Counted from the first letter of the stretch, positions 1-9,317 are shown. The stretch: DNA of 64,000 nucleotides from an uncultured Propionibacterium sp. (GCA_938036835.1 CALHWB010000055.1:62001-126000), one strand, 5' to 3'. Numbers and translations are program-made. Notes: generated by a model not told the origin, from the sequence alone.

Positions 1-530
1 ACCGTCAGCCGGCCGGCCACGATCGGCTCGACCGCGGCGGCCAATCGATCGGTTGGGTTGGTGGGATCGAGCAGCAACAGTTTCACCACCGGCTCCAGGG
101 TAAACAGATCGGGCAGCGTGCCCAGGCGGTCGGCTTGCGCATCGTCGAGGCGCCGGGGATATCCCGGTTCGGCACCCCATCGGTGGGCATATTCCACGGC
201 GTAGCCGCAGTTCGGCAGCTTCGCGCGAATCTGCTGGGCGACCGCCAGCGCAGTTGCCGGGTCCATCGTGTGTACCGCGGTGATCTGGCCGGTGGCCAGG
301 TGCATGGTAACCGCACCATTGCTAGCGATGACCCAGTTGCCGGGCAGCGCCAAGTCGTCCAGTGAACGCAACCAGCGCAAGGGGCGTCCGGTGGCGAACA
401 CGGTGGGCATTCCGAGTTCGCCTGCCAGCCGGACTGCCCGTGAGTTGATCTCGGGGATCTGTTTTGTATCGGACAAGAAGGTGCCGTCCAGGTCGGTGGC
501 AATGACATCGAAGGGCAGCACGATGTTCAC
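1..530 (-). CDS. HAD-superfamily phosphatase (Cof type), partial
   Basis: The reading frame starts with GTG at 530 and runs off the left edge, so about 176 N-terminal residues are seen. Near residue 10 is the HAD nucleophile motif I, ATDLDGTFL. It is followed by a threonine motif II in an ATGRP context and by NWVIASNGA, which is typical of Cof/YidA-type sugar- or cofactor-phosphate phosphatases. The GTG overlaps the TGA of the upstream membrane-protein gene (stop at 529-527), so the two are probably translationally coupled. The substrate cannot be told, since cap domain and C-terminus are mostly missing. The family is clear and the specific function is unknown. Confidence 0.85.
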   Translation of the reverse strand, partial: MNIVLPFDVIATDLDGTFLSDTKQIPEINSRAVRLAGELGMPTVFATGRPLRWLRSLDDLALPGNWVIASNGAVTMHLATGQITAVHTMDPATALAVAQQIRAKLPNCGYAVEYAHRWGAEPGYPRRLDDAQADRLGTLPDLFTLEPVVKLLLLDPTNPTDRLAAAVEPIVAGRLT

Positions 531-1582
531 AGCCGGCTGTTGACCGGTGGCGGTTGGGTATCGGTGGCCGATCCTTCACCCGAGGTGCCCATGGACGGGG
601 TCTTGCTCGGCGACAAGGTGCCGGGTGCGGACTGCGAATCAGACGACCCGGAGTCCGAGGGGCTCTGGGACTGCGAACCAGACGACCCGGAGCCCGAGGG
701 GCTCTGGGACTGCGAACTGGAATCGCTGGGTGATTGCGATGCCGAGGATCCACTGGGGGAACTGGAACTCTGCGCGGACTCGCTGTTGCTCTGCTCAGCA
801 GGACTTTGTGACCGGTCGGCGCTTCCGGATTGGGAAGATTCGGTGTTGGATTGCGTCACCGGCGGCTGGGGCTGCTCGGCGGGGGCGTTCTGGAAGAGCA
901 ATACCGCGATGAGTAACGCCAGCCCGCAAAGCCCGATGACGATGGCCCAGGCCACCGCGAATGGTACCCAGCCGGCCCGGTCGTGCCGACCCGGCCAGGA
1001 AGCCGGCCACAGCCGCCACGCGCCGGGACGGGCGTCGTCTAACCAGTGCAGTCGATAGTCGGGGCCGGCGGGCGCGCCGATCAATGGCGTACTGGACAGG
1101 TCGACGCTGCGTAGCAGCCGATCGGCCTCGGCCAGCGCGGCAGGGCTGCCGTCATAGGCGAGCGCCACCCAAGGGGCCATCGGGGGATCCTCCGGCGATA
1201 CCGGGTCATCGGCTTCACTACGGAATTTGTGCGCTAGGCGGCCGGTATCCTGGCCATGGCCACCGCGGGCCACAACGGCCCGGTCGTGCAACTTGTTGAC
1301 TTCGCCGGCAAGTCGTTGGCGCGCAGCCGGGTCGTGGGCGGCACCCTCGCTGAGCACGAGAACCATAGCCGTCGGTGAATCGTCGGCATGGCCCAGATAG
1401 ACCACGCCGGACTCGCGGGCGGTCAATCGGGCGTCCAGCCAGAAATCACCGATCCGCGGAGGATCCCCTGGCAGCAAGGGGTGCGGCTGCGGATCGGGGG
1501 CACCAGCCCGGGTGGCGCCGGCATCCGGGCCATCGACGGATTGCGGCTGATCGGACTGTAGGTGCTCGGGTTGTTGACTCAT
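527..1582 (-). CDS. Membrane protein with kinase N-lobe-like domain and Ser/Pro/Gln-rich tail
   Basis: I chose the ATG at 1582 (351 aa); the frame is open further upstream, but that part overlaps the promoter region of the divergent moxR operon. Residues about 40-150 resemble the N-lobe of actinobacterial Ser/Thr kinases: IGDFWLDARLTARESGVVYLG sits where a Gly-rich loop would be, and APWVALAYDGS resembles the hinge. The glycines are lost, no HRD or DFG motif is present, and the C-lobe is absent, so it cannot be an active kinase. One strong transmembrane helix follows at about residues 212-235 (FAVAWAIVIGLCGLALLIAV). The rest is a low-complexity, probably extracytoplasmic tail rich in Ser, Gln and Pro. 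The kinase relationship is inferred from motifs. A binding or sensor role is possible but unproven. Confidence 0.75.
   Translation of the reverse strand: MSQQPEHLQSDQPQSVDGPDAGATRAGAPDPQPHPLLPGDPPRIGDFWLDARLTARESGVVYLGHADDSPTAMVLVLSEGAAHDPAARQRLAGEVNKLHDRAVVARGGHGQDTGRLAHKFRSEADDPVSPEDPPMAPWVALAYDGSPAALAEADRLLRSVDLSSTPLIGAPAGPDYRLHWLDDARPGAWRLWPASWPGRHDRAGWVPFAVAWAIVIGLCGLALLIAVLLFQNAPAEQPQPPVTQSNTESSQSGSADRSQSPAEQSNSESAQSSSSPSGSSASQSPSDSSSQSQSPSGSGSSGSQSQSPSDSGSSDSQSAPGTLSPSKTPSMGTSGEGSATDTQPPPVNSRL
630..720. repeat. 39-bp tandem repeat within the Ser-rich tail
   Basis: A 39-bp unit beginning GACTGCGAA recurs at 630, 669 and 708, giving two nearly identical copies and a partial third. The units differ by single C/T changes. 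The unit is a whole number of codons, so copy-number changes would lengthen or shorten the SQSQSPS-type tail by 13 residues without breaking the frame. Confidence 0.8.
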
Positions 1583-1736
1583 CGGGCACAATCGAACCAC
1601 ATTTGAAGCCCAGGCCGAAGCGGCGGCAAGGAATCGACCTTGGTGGGTCGGGCGGTGACTTGGCGCTGTCGCTTGGCGCGGTATCGTGTCAGGGACGCCC
1701 ATTTCCCGGGCCCGGCCCAGCCACAGGAGAACTTGA

Positions 1737-2798
1737 GTGACCAGTACACCAGGCAACCAGGCCAAGATGTCCATTCAGGACGCGGCGAAAGTGGTGGGGG
1801 AGGCCATCGGCCAGGTGCAGCGGGTCATTGTGGGTCAGGAGCACATGGTCGAACAGCTGATGGTCGGGTTGCTAGCCAAGGGGCATATCCTGCTGGAAGG
1901 TGTGCCCGGCACCGCCAAGACGCTGGCCGTACGCACCTTCGCCACGGTGGTGGGCGGTTCCTTTTCGCGCATCCAGTTCACCCCAGATCTGGTGCCCTCT
2001 GACATCGTCGGTACTCGGGTCTACTCGGCGAGCAAGGAAGAGTTCGATATCGAACTCGGCCCGGTCTTCACCAATTTCGTGCTCGCCGACGAAATCAACC
2101 GGGCACCGGCCAAGGTGCAGTCGGCGATGCTCGAATTGATGGCCGAGAAGCAGGTTTCGATCGCCGGCACGACCTATCCCATGGCCAAACCCTTCATCGT
2201 CATCGCCACGCAGAACCCGGTGGAGTCCGAGGGTGTCTATCCGCTGCCCGAGGCGCAGCGAGACCGGTTCTTGCTCAAGGTGGACGTACCCTATCCGAAG
2301 GGCAATGAGGAGTTCGAGATCCTGCGCCGGATGTCGGTCCTGCCGCCAACCCCCACGCCGGTCCTCAACCCGGCGCTCACCTTGCAGCTACAGGATTTGG
2401 CCTCACATGTCTTCGTGCACAATCTGGTTGCCGAGTACATCGTTCGGCTGGTCCTGGCGACCCGGAATCCGGCCGAGTTCAATATGCCCGATCTGACCCG
2501 GGTGATCCAGATCGGCAACTCTTCGCGGGCCACCTTGGGATTGACCGCGGCAGCGCGGGCCGTGGCGCTGATCCACGGCCGCGATTATGTGCTGCCGACC
2601 GACGTGCAGGCGATCGCCAAGGATGTCATGGCCCATCGTCTGGTACTGAGCTTCGATGCGATCGCCGACAATATCAGCGCGCTTCAGGTAGTGGAACGCA
2701 TTCTCGCTATGGTGCCCGCTCCCACGCCGGTGTGGAATCGGCAACAGCGGGCGGCCAGTCATGGCCAGCATCGCCACCAACCCAACTTCAACGGTTGA
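1737..2798 (+). CDS. MoxR-family AAA+ ATPase
   Basis: This 353-residue protein has Walker A GVPGTAKT at residues 55-62, Walker B FVLADEINRAP at about 114-124 and a C-terminal AAA lid. MoxR ATPases act as chaperones that mature or activate protein complexes, usually with VWA-domain partners. GTG at 1737 is preceded by AGGAG at about 1725. The gene leads a tight operon with a DUF58 protein and two membrane VWA proteins, the usual MoxR/DUF58/BatA-type arrangement, so a cell-envelope role is likely. The client is unknown. Confidence 0.93.
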   Translation: MTSTPGNQAKMSIQDAAKVVGEAIGQVQRVIVGQEHMVEQLMVGLLAKGHILLEGVPGTAKTLAVRTFATVVGGSFSRIQFTPDLVPSDIVGTRVYSASKEEFDIELGPVFTNFVLADEINRAPAKVQSAMLELMAEKQVSIAGTTYPMAKPFIVIATQNPVESEGVYPLPEAQRDRFLLKVDVPYPKGNEEFEILRRMSVLPPTPTPVLNPALTLQLQDLASHVFVHNLVAEYIVRLVLATRNPAEFNMPDLTRVIQIGNSSRATLGLTAAARAVALIHGRDYVLPTDVQAIAKDVMAHRLVLSFDAIADNISALQVVERILAMVPAPTPVWNRQQRAASHGQHRHQPNFNG

Positions 2799-2807
2799 TC
2801 GGCCGCC

Positions 2808-3881
2808 ATGGCGACTCCCGATTACGCGGTTCCCGCCACCGGCACCACCAAGGCTGCCGGGCGAGGTGATATCGGCGCGGCCGGTAGCGTGCTGCGCGAA
2901 CCAGCCGGTCCTTCTATCCCGCTTAACAGGTTGGCACCGGAGGCGGCTCTGCGCCGACTGGAACTGACGGTGGTGCGCCGGCTGGAGGGTTTCCTGCAGG
3001 GCGATCATCTGGGCTTGCTGCCCGGGCCGGGGTCGGACCTGAATGACGCCCGGGTGTATGTGCCCGGTCAGGACGATGTCAGGCGGATGGACTGGGCGGT
3101 CACGGCGCGCACCACCGTGCCTCATGTGCGTGACACGATGGCCGACCGCGAGCTAGAGATTTGGGCCCTGCTGGATGCCACGCCCTCGATGAACTGGGGG
3201 ACGGCCGGCGTAACCAAGCGGGACCTGGGGATAGCGGCCATCGCCACGCTCGGTTTCATCTCCCAGAAGATGGGCGACCGTTTCGGAGGCATGGTCATGC
3301 ATTCCGATTCGGTGCGCCGATATCCGGCCAGAAGCGGTCGTCAGGCACTTTATGGCCTGCTCGGCAAGCTCTTGGACGATCCGATCGAGCGGGACAATCA
3401 GTCGGCGACCATCGGGCTGCCGGACGGGATCGAGGCCCTGATCCGCACCCAGCGCCGCCGGGGCATGCGGATAGTGGTGTCCGATTTCCTGCAGCCCGGT
3501 GACGAGATCATCGACCCAAATACCCCGCCCGATTGGGAACGACCGCTGCGCCGGCTGGCCGTGCGCAATCAGGTGTTGTGCATCGAGGTGGTGGATGCCG
3601 GTGAGGTCAGCTTCCCGGATGTGGGCGAACTGCTCATCCGGGATCCGGAAACCGATTTTGCCCGCTATGTGAATACCTCGGATGCGCGGGCCCGGGAGCG
3701 CATCGATGCCGCCACCAATGCCCAGCGGCTGCGGGTTGAGACCGCCATGCGGCGGGCCGGTGTCGGCCATATCCGGTTGCAGACCGACCGGGACTGGGTA
3801 ACCGATATTGCCCGGTTCGTGCTCACCTACCGCCGGACTGCCGCCGTACTGCACCAGCCGCCACAGGGGGTGAGCAAGTGA
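2808..3881 (+). CDS. DUF58 domain protein of the MoxR operon
   Basis: This 357-aa protein has the DUF58 signature at about residues 82-101 (RVYVPGQDDVRRMDWAVTAR). A VWA-like strand with a partly preserved metal site, LLDATPSM, follows near residue 121. DUF58 proteins accompany MoxR ATPases and are thought to be adaptor or substrate partners. The gene begins 9 bases after moxR and its stop overlaps the GTG start of the next gene, which indicates co-translation. No transmembrane segment is evident. The N-terminal 40 residues are Pro/Gly/Ala-rich and probably disordered. Confidence 0.9.
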   Translation: MATPDYAVPATGTTKAAGRGDIGAAGSVLREPAGPSIPLNRLAPEAALRRLELTVVRRLEGFLQGDHLGLLPGPGSDLNDARVYVPGQDDVRRMDWAVTARTTVPHVRDTMADRELEIWALLDATPSMNWGTAGVTKRDLGIAAIATLGFISQKMGDRFGGMVMHSDSVRRYPARSGRQALYGLLGKLLDDPIERDNQSATIGLPDGIEALIRTQRRRGMRIVVSDFLQPGDEIIDPNTPPDWERPLRRLAVRNQVLCIEVVDAGEVSFPDVGELLIRDPETDFARYVNTSDARARERIDAATNAQRLRVETAMRRAGVGHIRLQTDRDWVTDIARFVLTYRRTAAVLHQPPQGVSK

Positions 3882-4858
3882 CCGGAGATCCGGCAAGGGT
3901 TGGTTGGTGGGAGTTTTTCAACGCCGATCGGTTGTGGCTGCTGGCGGTGCTGCCGATCCTGGTGATCGCCTACCTGCTGTTGCTGCGACTCAAACGCAAC
4001 CGTGGCATGCGTTACACACAGACCGGCATCGTCGGTGCGGTCCTGCCTAAGCAGTCACAGTGGCGGCGGCATGTGGCGGTGGCCATGACACTGTGTTCGC
4101 TGGTCGCCATCACCGGGGCGTATGCCCGGCCGGTGGGTACCGAGCGAGTGCCTCGTGAGCGGGCCACGGTGGTGGTCATTTTGGATCAGTCGCTGTCCAT
4201 GCAGGCCAATGACGTGTCGCCAACACGATTGGAGGCTTCCAAGCAGGCGGCAAAGGATTTCATCAACCAACTGCCCAGCCAGTACAACGTGGCGCTGGTC
4301 GGACTGTCCGGGTCAAGCAGCATGCTGTCGCCACCGACTACGGATCGATCCCTGCTGGGCCGGGTGATCGATCAGATGCAGTTGAAGGATGGCACCGCAG
4401 TGGGGGACGCCATATCGGCCGGTCTGAGCGCGATCGACATGGCTCCCGGGGAGGATGGCCAGGCGCCGGCGCCGGCTATCATGGTGCTGCTCTCCGATGG
4501 GCAGAACACCGCCGGTCAAACCGATCCGCTGGCCGCGGCCGCCGCTGCCCGGGACCGTCAGGTGCCGATTCACACCATCGCCTTCGGCACCATGAACGGT
4601 TATGTCGATCTGGATGGCCAGCGCATCAATGTGGCACCCGATACCGCCCTGCTCGCCCAGATCGCCCAGACCACGGGTGGCCGATCGCTGGATGCGAAGT
4701 CTGCCGGTCAACTGGACGATGTCTACCGGGATCTGCGCAGCGATGTCGGCTATGAGGAAGTAAAACGGGAGGTCACCGCGCGCTGGGCAGTGTATGCCCT
4801 GGCCTTTGCGATCGTGGCCGCACTGGGAGCAGTTTCAATGGCAGCGAGGTGGCCTTGA
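3878..4858 (+). CDS. Membrane VWA-domain protein (BatA-like)
   Basis: Of 326 aa, two N-terminal hydrophobic helices (about 15-35 and 65-85) are followed by a VWA domain with an intact metal-ion site: DQSLSM, a central threonine and LLSDGQ. One C-terminal helix (YALAFAIVAALGAVSMAA) closes the protein. This topology, with a VWA domain between membrane anchors, is that of BatA/BatB-like partners of MoxR ATPases. The GTG start overlaps the DUF58 stop by four bases, and the end overlaps the next VWA gene by 10 bases. The ligand is unknown. Confidence 0.9.
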   Translation: MTGDPARVGWWEFFNADRLWLLAVLPILVIAYLLLLRLKRNRGMRYTQTGIVGAVLPKQSQWRRHVAVAMTLCSLVAITGAYARPVGTERVPRERATVVVILDQSLSMQANDVSPTRLEASKQAAKDFINQLPSQYNVALVGLSGSSSMLSPPTTDRSLLGRVIDQMQLKDGTAVGDAISAGLSAIDMAPGEDGQAPAPAIMVLLSDGQNTAGQTDPLAAAAAARDRQVPIHTIAFGTMNGYVDLDGQRINVAPDTALLAQIAQTTGGRSLDAKSAGQLDDVYRDLRSDVGYEEVKREVTARWAVYALAFAIVAALGAVSMAARWP

Positions 4859-5817
4859 TGATCCCCTTGATCTCATTCATGCACGTCGGGCGGTTGTGGC
4901 TGCTGCTGATTCCATTAGCGATCGGTATCGGTTATTTGGTGCTGGCGTCGCGATTCGGTGGGGGACGTAGGCGTGAGCGCAGCCGGCTGGATCTGGTGAT
5001 GCCGCGAGACTCTGCGGTCAAGCGCCACCTATCGGTGCTGGCCGCCCTGCTTGCTCTGGCTTCGCTGGTTGTGGCCTATGCCAAGCCGAGCGATCTGGTT
5101 CAGGTGCCCCGGGAACGGGCCACGGTGGTGCTCGCGATAGACGTCTCGCGTTCTATGCGAGCCCAGGATGTCACTCCGAGCCGGATCGCCGCCGCCCAGA
5201 CCGCGGCCAAGGGATTCGTCGACATGCTCCCGACCGAGTTCAACGTCGCCTTGGTGGTCTTCTCCGGGACAGCTAATCTGCCCGTGCCGCCGACCACCGA
5301 CAGGAATGCGGTAAAAAGGGCGATTGATGCTATTCAGCTGGCCCCGGCGACCGCTATCGGTGAGGGCATCTACACAGCACTGGACGCGTTGCAACTGGCC
5401 CCGCCAGATCCTGATCATCCCGATGAACCGGCGCCCGGGGCCATCGTGTTGCTCTCGGATGGCTATACCAATATCGGTCGGGACTCGGCGACCGCGGCCG
5501 AGTCCTCGAAACAGCAGCAGGTACCCATCTACTCGATCGCCTATGGCACCGCCGATGGCTATCTGGTGGAGGACGGCCAGCGCGTCCCGGTGCCGGTGAA
5601 TCACGCCGAGCTCGCCCGGGTCTCGCAGATTTCGGGTGGTAAGAAGTACTCGGCCGAGTCCTTGGGCGATTTGCAGAAGGTTTACCAAACCCTGGCTCGC
5701 TCAATCGGCTATGTAGAGGAGGAGGTGGAGGTCACCGACCGGTATGCCTTGTATGCGTTGCTGCTGTCGATCCTGGCCGGCTGTGGGGTGATTTCTTTGG
5801 CGGCGCGTTGGCCATGA
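4849..5817 (+). CDS. Second membrane VWA-domain protein (BatA/BatB-like)
   Basis: This is a paralogue of the preceding gene with the same layout: N-terminal helices, a VWA domain with metal-site motif DVSRSMRAQDVTPSR and LLSDGYTNIG, and a final helix ending in SLAARWP, nearly the same terminus as its neighbour. Length is 322 aa. The two probably arose by tandem duplication and may form a heteromeric metal-dependent adhesion module served by the MoxR ATPase. The 3' end overlaps the ATG of the YggS-like gene (ATGA), so that gene is coupled to the operon. Confidence 0.9.
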   Translation: MALMIPLISFMHVGRLWLLLIPLAIGIGYLVLASRFGGGRRRERSRLDLVMPRDSAVKRHLSVLAALLALASLVVAYAKPSDLVQVPRERATVVLAIDVSRSMRAQDVTPSRIAAAQTAAKGFVDMLPTEFNVALVVFSGTANLPVPPTTDRNAVKRAIDAIQLAPATAIGEGIYTALDALQLAPPDPDHPDEPAPGAIVLLSDGYTNIGRDSATAAESSKQQQVPIYSIAYGTADGYLVEDGQRVPVPVNHAELARVSQISGGKKYSAESLGDLQKVYQTLARSIGYVEEEVEVTDRYALYALLLSILAGCGVISLAARWP

Positions 5818-6542
5818 GCGCCCAGAGCGAGCAGATGCAAAGCCGGCTGGCGGCGATCCGTGACCGAATCGCCGCGGCCTGCCGCCGGGTGGGCCGCGAT
5901 CCGGACGAGGTCGAATTGCTGCCGGTGAGCAAGACCCAGCCGGTCTCGGCGCTATTGACGGCCCGGGATGCCGGTTGCTACCGGTTCGGTGAGAATCGGG
6001 TGCAAGAGATGGTTGCCAAGTTGGGGGAACTGGGTCCGGATCCCGGCCTGGAGTTTGTGATCATCGGGCACCTTCAGCAGAACAAGGCGGGCAAGGTCGC
6101 CGAATTGGCTGCCGGTTTTCAGGCGCTCGACTCGCTGGAGTTGGCTCGTACCCTGGAGCGCCGATTGCAGGCCTGTGGCCGCCGGCTTGACGTGCTGGTG
6201 GAGGTCAACACCTCGGGGGAGGCCACCAAGTTTGGGTTGGCTCCCGAGCAGGTACCGGGATTTTGCGCCGAGCTGGCCGCCTTCGATGCCCTGCGACCGC
6301 GGGGTTTGATGACCATTGCCGCGCCGGGGCCGGATAGCCAGCGGATTGCCGGTTGTTTCGGTGTGCTGCGGGACCTGCGGACCCGGCTGCGCGATGCGCA
6401 GACCGCCGGCTCGGAATGGGCCGAGCTGTCGATGGGGATGTCGGCAGACTTTGAACTGGCCATCGAGTACGGAGCCACCTGCGTCCGGGTCGGAACCGCG
6501 ATCTTCGGCCCGAGACCACCGCGGGCTGCTACGCGGCAGTGA
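5814..6542 (+). CDS. YggS-family pyridoxal-phosphate homeostasis protein
   Basis: I chose the ATG at 5814, which overlaps the upstream TGA as ATGA; an in-frame TTG lies two codons earlier. The 242-aa protein is an alanine-racemase-type barrel with the PLP lysine in LLPVSKTQ (about residue 43) and family motifs RFGENRVQEM, IGHLQQNK, VEVNTSGEATKFG, LSMGMSADFE and VRVGTAIFG. YggS/PROSC proteins bind PLP and control free PLP and amino-acid balance rather than catalyse a known reaction. In many Actinobacteria the gene sits near ftsZ and sepF, so its coupling here to a MoxR/VWA operon is a local arrangement. Confidence 0.93.
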   Translation: MSAQSEQMQSRLAAIRDRIAAACRRVGRDPDEVELLPVSKTQPVSALLTARDAGCYRFGENRVQEMVAKLGELGPDPGLEFVIIGHLQQNKAGKVAELAAGFQALDSLELARTLERRLQACGRRLDVLVEVNTSGEATKFGLAPEQVPGFCAELAAFDALRPRGLMTIAAPGPDSQRIAGCFGVLRDLRTRLRDAQTAGSEWAELSMGMSADFELAIEYGATCVRVGTAIFGPRPPRAATRQ

Positions 6543-6565
6543 TCCCGGGTGACCGGCCTACCGTG

Positions 6566-8575
6566 CTAGTGGTGAGCCGGTGACCGGGTGGCCGGCAGCA
6601 GACCGGACGCGCTGCCGGGTAGATTCTCGATCGGTAGCCTCGGCAGGTCATCGGCGGGTGTGATGGCGAACAGCTGGGCAAGGAAACTCAATTCAGCTGC
6701 CAGGGCTTGTTTTCTCGTTGCGGCTTTACGGAACCCGTGGCCTTCGCCGGCTAAGACCACCAGCGCCATCGGCAACCCGCGATTGCGGGCCGCCTGTGCC
6801 AGTGCGGTCGCCTGGTCCATCGGCACGACCGGGTCGGCGCTGCCCTGCAGAATGAGGACCGGGCTGGCGAGTCTGGACAGGTTGTTGATCGGGGAGCGCT
6901 GCCGATAGGTCTGCTCGGCGGCTGGCCAGACGCCGATGAGGGTATCGGTGTAATGGGCCTCGAACTTGTGGGTCGTCCGGGCCAGCGCGGCCAGATCGGT
7001 CACACCGTAGCGGCTGATCCCGGCAGCAAACCGGTCATTGCTGGTCAGCGCGCACAAGGCGGTCAGGCCGCCGGCCGAGCTTCCGGTGATGGTTACTCGC
7101 CCGGGGTCGGCCAGGCCGGCGTCTATCGCCGCCTCGGCGGCATCGGTGCAGTCGTCCACATCGGCGATACCCCACATACCGCGCAGCCGGTTGCGCCAAT
7201 GCCGCCCGAATCCGGCCGAGCCGGAGTAATTGACGTCCAGCACCGCGAAACCGCGCGAGGTCCAGAATTGGATTGCGATCTGATAGCCGTTGTGTGCCAT
7301 GGCGGTGGGGCCACCGTGGACGCGCAGCAGCAGCGGGGGGCGGCTGCCTGCAGGTGCCACGAAGTCTGCGTTGGTTGGGGGGTAATACCAAGCCTGCACC
7401 GGGCCGTGCCGGCCGCTGAATTCCAGGGAACGGGCGACCGAGGTATGGGTGTGTTTCGGTGTGGTACCCAGCGTGCGGAGGGTCTCCAACTTGCCACCTT
7501 CGCCGATCTTGACCAGGCTGCGGGTTTGCAGCGGTCTGTCGACCAGCGCATAACCCACACCGAGGCAGGCGCACACTGAGTCGGCGTGGGAGATCCCGGC
7601 TAGCCGGCGCGTGGGCGAGCCAGTGGTGGATACGATGGCCAACTGGCCCAGGCCGCTGGTGAAACTGCTGGTCAGTAACCGATCCGGGGTGAGTTCCGCC
7701 CAGGTGTGATTGCCCAGGTTCCACATCGGTAGGGCAAAGTCGGCTTCATCGGCATGCAGGCAGGTCACCTGCCCGGCTCGCCAACGATGCAGCCTGGTGT
7801 AGCCCCCGGCATCGGATAGGAACACCAACTCGCCGGTGCTGAGCCAGCGAGGATTCTGAATCGCTACCCCATCGACACCGGCGTTTACCGTTCCCGCCAC
7901 GATCCGGATCTCGCGGACCTCTGGATACGGGCCCAGTACCAGCCGGCCCACCTTGAGCAGCGAGGAGTCCCAGGGCATCGCCGGATGCTGCCATTCCACC
8001 CAGGCCAATTCGCCCGCGGCCGACAGCTCGGGGCTGGCGTAGAAATCGGCGCCGCGGCACAGGACATGTTCGGCACCCGGGGTGCCGTCGGCCCGCGGCC
8101 AACCGAGCGCGACGATGGTTTGTTCGGGTTCGCCGGCATGCCGATGATCCTCCCGGACGGCCAACACCAGGGGAAGCTGCGGGTGGACGCGCAGATCCCC
8201 ATAGCGCACCTGTGGATCGGCGGCGGTGAGTGGGCGGATCGAGCCGTTCGGACTGCGAAGTTTCACCGCACCATCCAGGTCGTCGCAGAATGCCAGGACA
8301 CCATGCGCGGCATGGTAGGCCCCACCGCCATATTCGTTGACCCGGCTGCGGACCGAGCTGGGTGCCGGGGTCAGCTCGGTGGTGTTGGCGTCTCGCAGTC
8401 GTAGGACGGTGACTCGACCAGCTTGGTCGGGATGCGATTCGCACCACAGCAGATCGCCACCGTCGGCGGTGAGTGCAAACATTTCCGCGGTGCCGGCAAC
8501 CATCTGATCAAGACCGATCGGGGAGGCCCAGCTGCCGTAACGGGCGGTGCGGGCTGGTTGCTGTTGGCTGGTCAT
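6566..8575 (-). CDS. S9-family prolyl-oligopeptidase-type serine peptidase
   Basis: This 669-aa protein has an N-terminal beta-propeller-like half (to about 400) and a C-terminal alpha/beta-hydrolase domain. The catalytic serine is in GSSAGG (about Ser500), with acid GSADPVVP (about Asp581) and histidine GEGHGFR (about His613). No signal peptide is visible, so it is probably a cytoplasmic acylaminoacyl/dipeptidyl-peptidase-like enzyme that acts on short peptides. It is transcribed convergently with the YggS gene, separated by only 23 bases, and reads away from DUF3145. Family assignment is firm and substrate preference unknown. Confidence 0.93.
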   Translation of the reverse strand: MTSQQQPARTARYGSWASPIGLDQMVAGTAEMFALTADGGDLLWCESHPDQAGRVTVLRLRDANTTELTPAPSSVRSRVNEYGGGAYHAAHGVLAFCDDLDGAVKLRSPNGSIRPLTAADPQVRYGDLRVHPQLPLVLAVREDHRHAGEPEQTIVALGWPRADGTPGAEHVLCRGADFYASPELSAAGELAWVEWQHPAMPWDSSLLKVGRLVLGPYPEVREIRIVAGTVNAGVDGVAIQNPRWLSTGELVFLSDAGGYTRLHRWRAGQVTCLHADEADFALPMWNLGNHTWAELTPDRLLTSSFTSGLGQLAIVSTTGSPTRRLAGISHADSVCACLGVGYALVDRPLQTRSLVKIGEGGKLETLRTLGTTPKHTHTSVARSLEFSGRHGPVQAWYYPPTNADFVAPAGSRPPLLLRVHGGPTAMAHNGYQIAIQFWTSRGFAVLDVNYSGSAGFGRHWRNRLRGMWGIADVDDCTDAAEAAIDAGLADPGRVTITGSSAGGLTALCALTSNDRFAAGISRYGVTDLAALARTTHKFEAHYTDTLIGVWPAAEQTYRQRSPINNLSRLASPVLILQGSADPVVPMDQATALAQAARNRGLPMALVVLAGEGHGFRKAATRKQALAAELSFLAQLFAITPADDLPRLPIENLPGSASGLLPATRSPAHH

Positions 8576-8732
8576 GGGCCAAAGCTAGCGTACGACATCT
8601 CAATTGCCGGGCTTGCTGGCGAAGGGCGGCAAGATGAGGCAGAATCGGCTCCAGAACTGGATAATCCGATCCCAGCGGTTCGGTTCGCTCAGGTTGCAGG
8701 GGAAGGCACACCTGGTCGCGAAAGGAGCCGAA

Positions 8733-9233
8733 ATGGGAACGTCGTCGCGCGGAGTTGTCTATGTACACTCAGCGCCTGCCGCGCTGAGCCCACATATCGA
8801 ATGGGCACTGGGCGCGGTGCTGGGCGCGCCCGTGCAACTCGATTGGTTGCCGCAGCCTGCCCAGCCTGGCTCGCAGCGTACCGAATACAGTTGGAGCGGC
8901 CCGGCCGGTAGTTCTGCTGCCTTGGCTAGTGCGCTGCGCAATTGCCAGCGGGCGCGCTTCGAGGTGACCGAGGACGCCAGGGGTGGCGAACTCGGGCAAC
9001 GATATGCATTCACTCCGGCGCTTGGATTGTTCCACGCCACCACCGACCTGCACGGCGAAATCCAGATTGGCGAACAGCGATTGCGTAGTGCGATGCTGAG
9101 CGCTGACGTGCAAGGGCTTACCCTGCCGGATGTGCTTGGTGAGTTGCTTGGCGAACCCTGGGATGCCGAATTGGAGGTTTTTCGGTATGCCGGCCACGAG
9201 AATCCCGTGCGCTGGCTGCACCGGGTGGGCTGA
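8733..9233 (+). CDS. DUF3145 family protein
   Basis: The ATG at 8733 follows AAAGGAG at 8721-8727; the longer open frame from 8604 lacks such a site. The 166-aa product opens with RGVVYVHSAP and has SPHIEWALG, LDWLPQP and TEYSWSG, all typical of DUF3145, a family confined to Actinobacteria. Its function is not established. It is convergent with fabF across a hairpin. No membrane segments are visible. Confidence 0.88.
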   Translation: MGTSSRGVVYVHSAPAALSPHIEWALGAVLGAPVQLDWLPQPAQPGSQRTEYSWSGPAGSSAALASALRNCQRARFEVTEDARGGELGQRYAFTPALGLFHATTDLHGEIQIGEQRLRSAMLSADVQGLTLPDVLGELLGEPWDAELEVFRYAGHENPVRWLHRVG

Positions 9234-9240
9234 ATGCCAT

Positions 9241-9274
9241 GGTGGGGCAGGCTGTCACCCCAGCCTGTCCCACC
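9241..9274. terminator. Hairpin between DUF3145 and fabF
   Basis: The arms 9241-9254 (GGTGGGGCAGGCTG) and 9261-9274 (CAGCCTGTCCCACC) form a 14-bp stem with one G-T pair and a six-base loop. It lies between two convergent genes and could end both transcripts. There is no T-run, which is common in high-G+C organisms. Confidence 0.65.
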
Positions 9275-9317
9275 GCTTGGTCCATTGGGTGGGGCCTTTG
9301 ATGGTTCCCGGTCAGCG

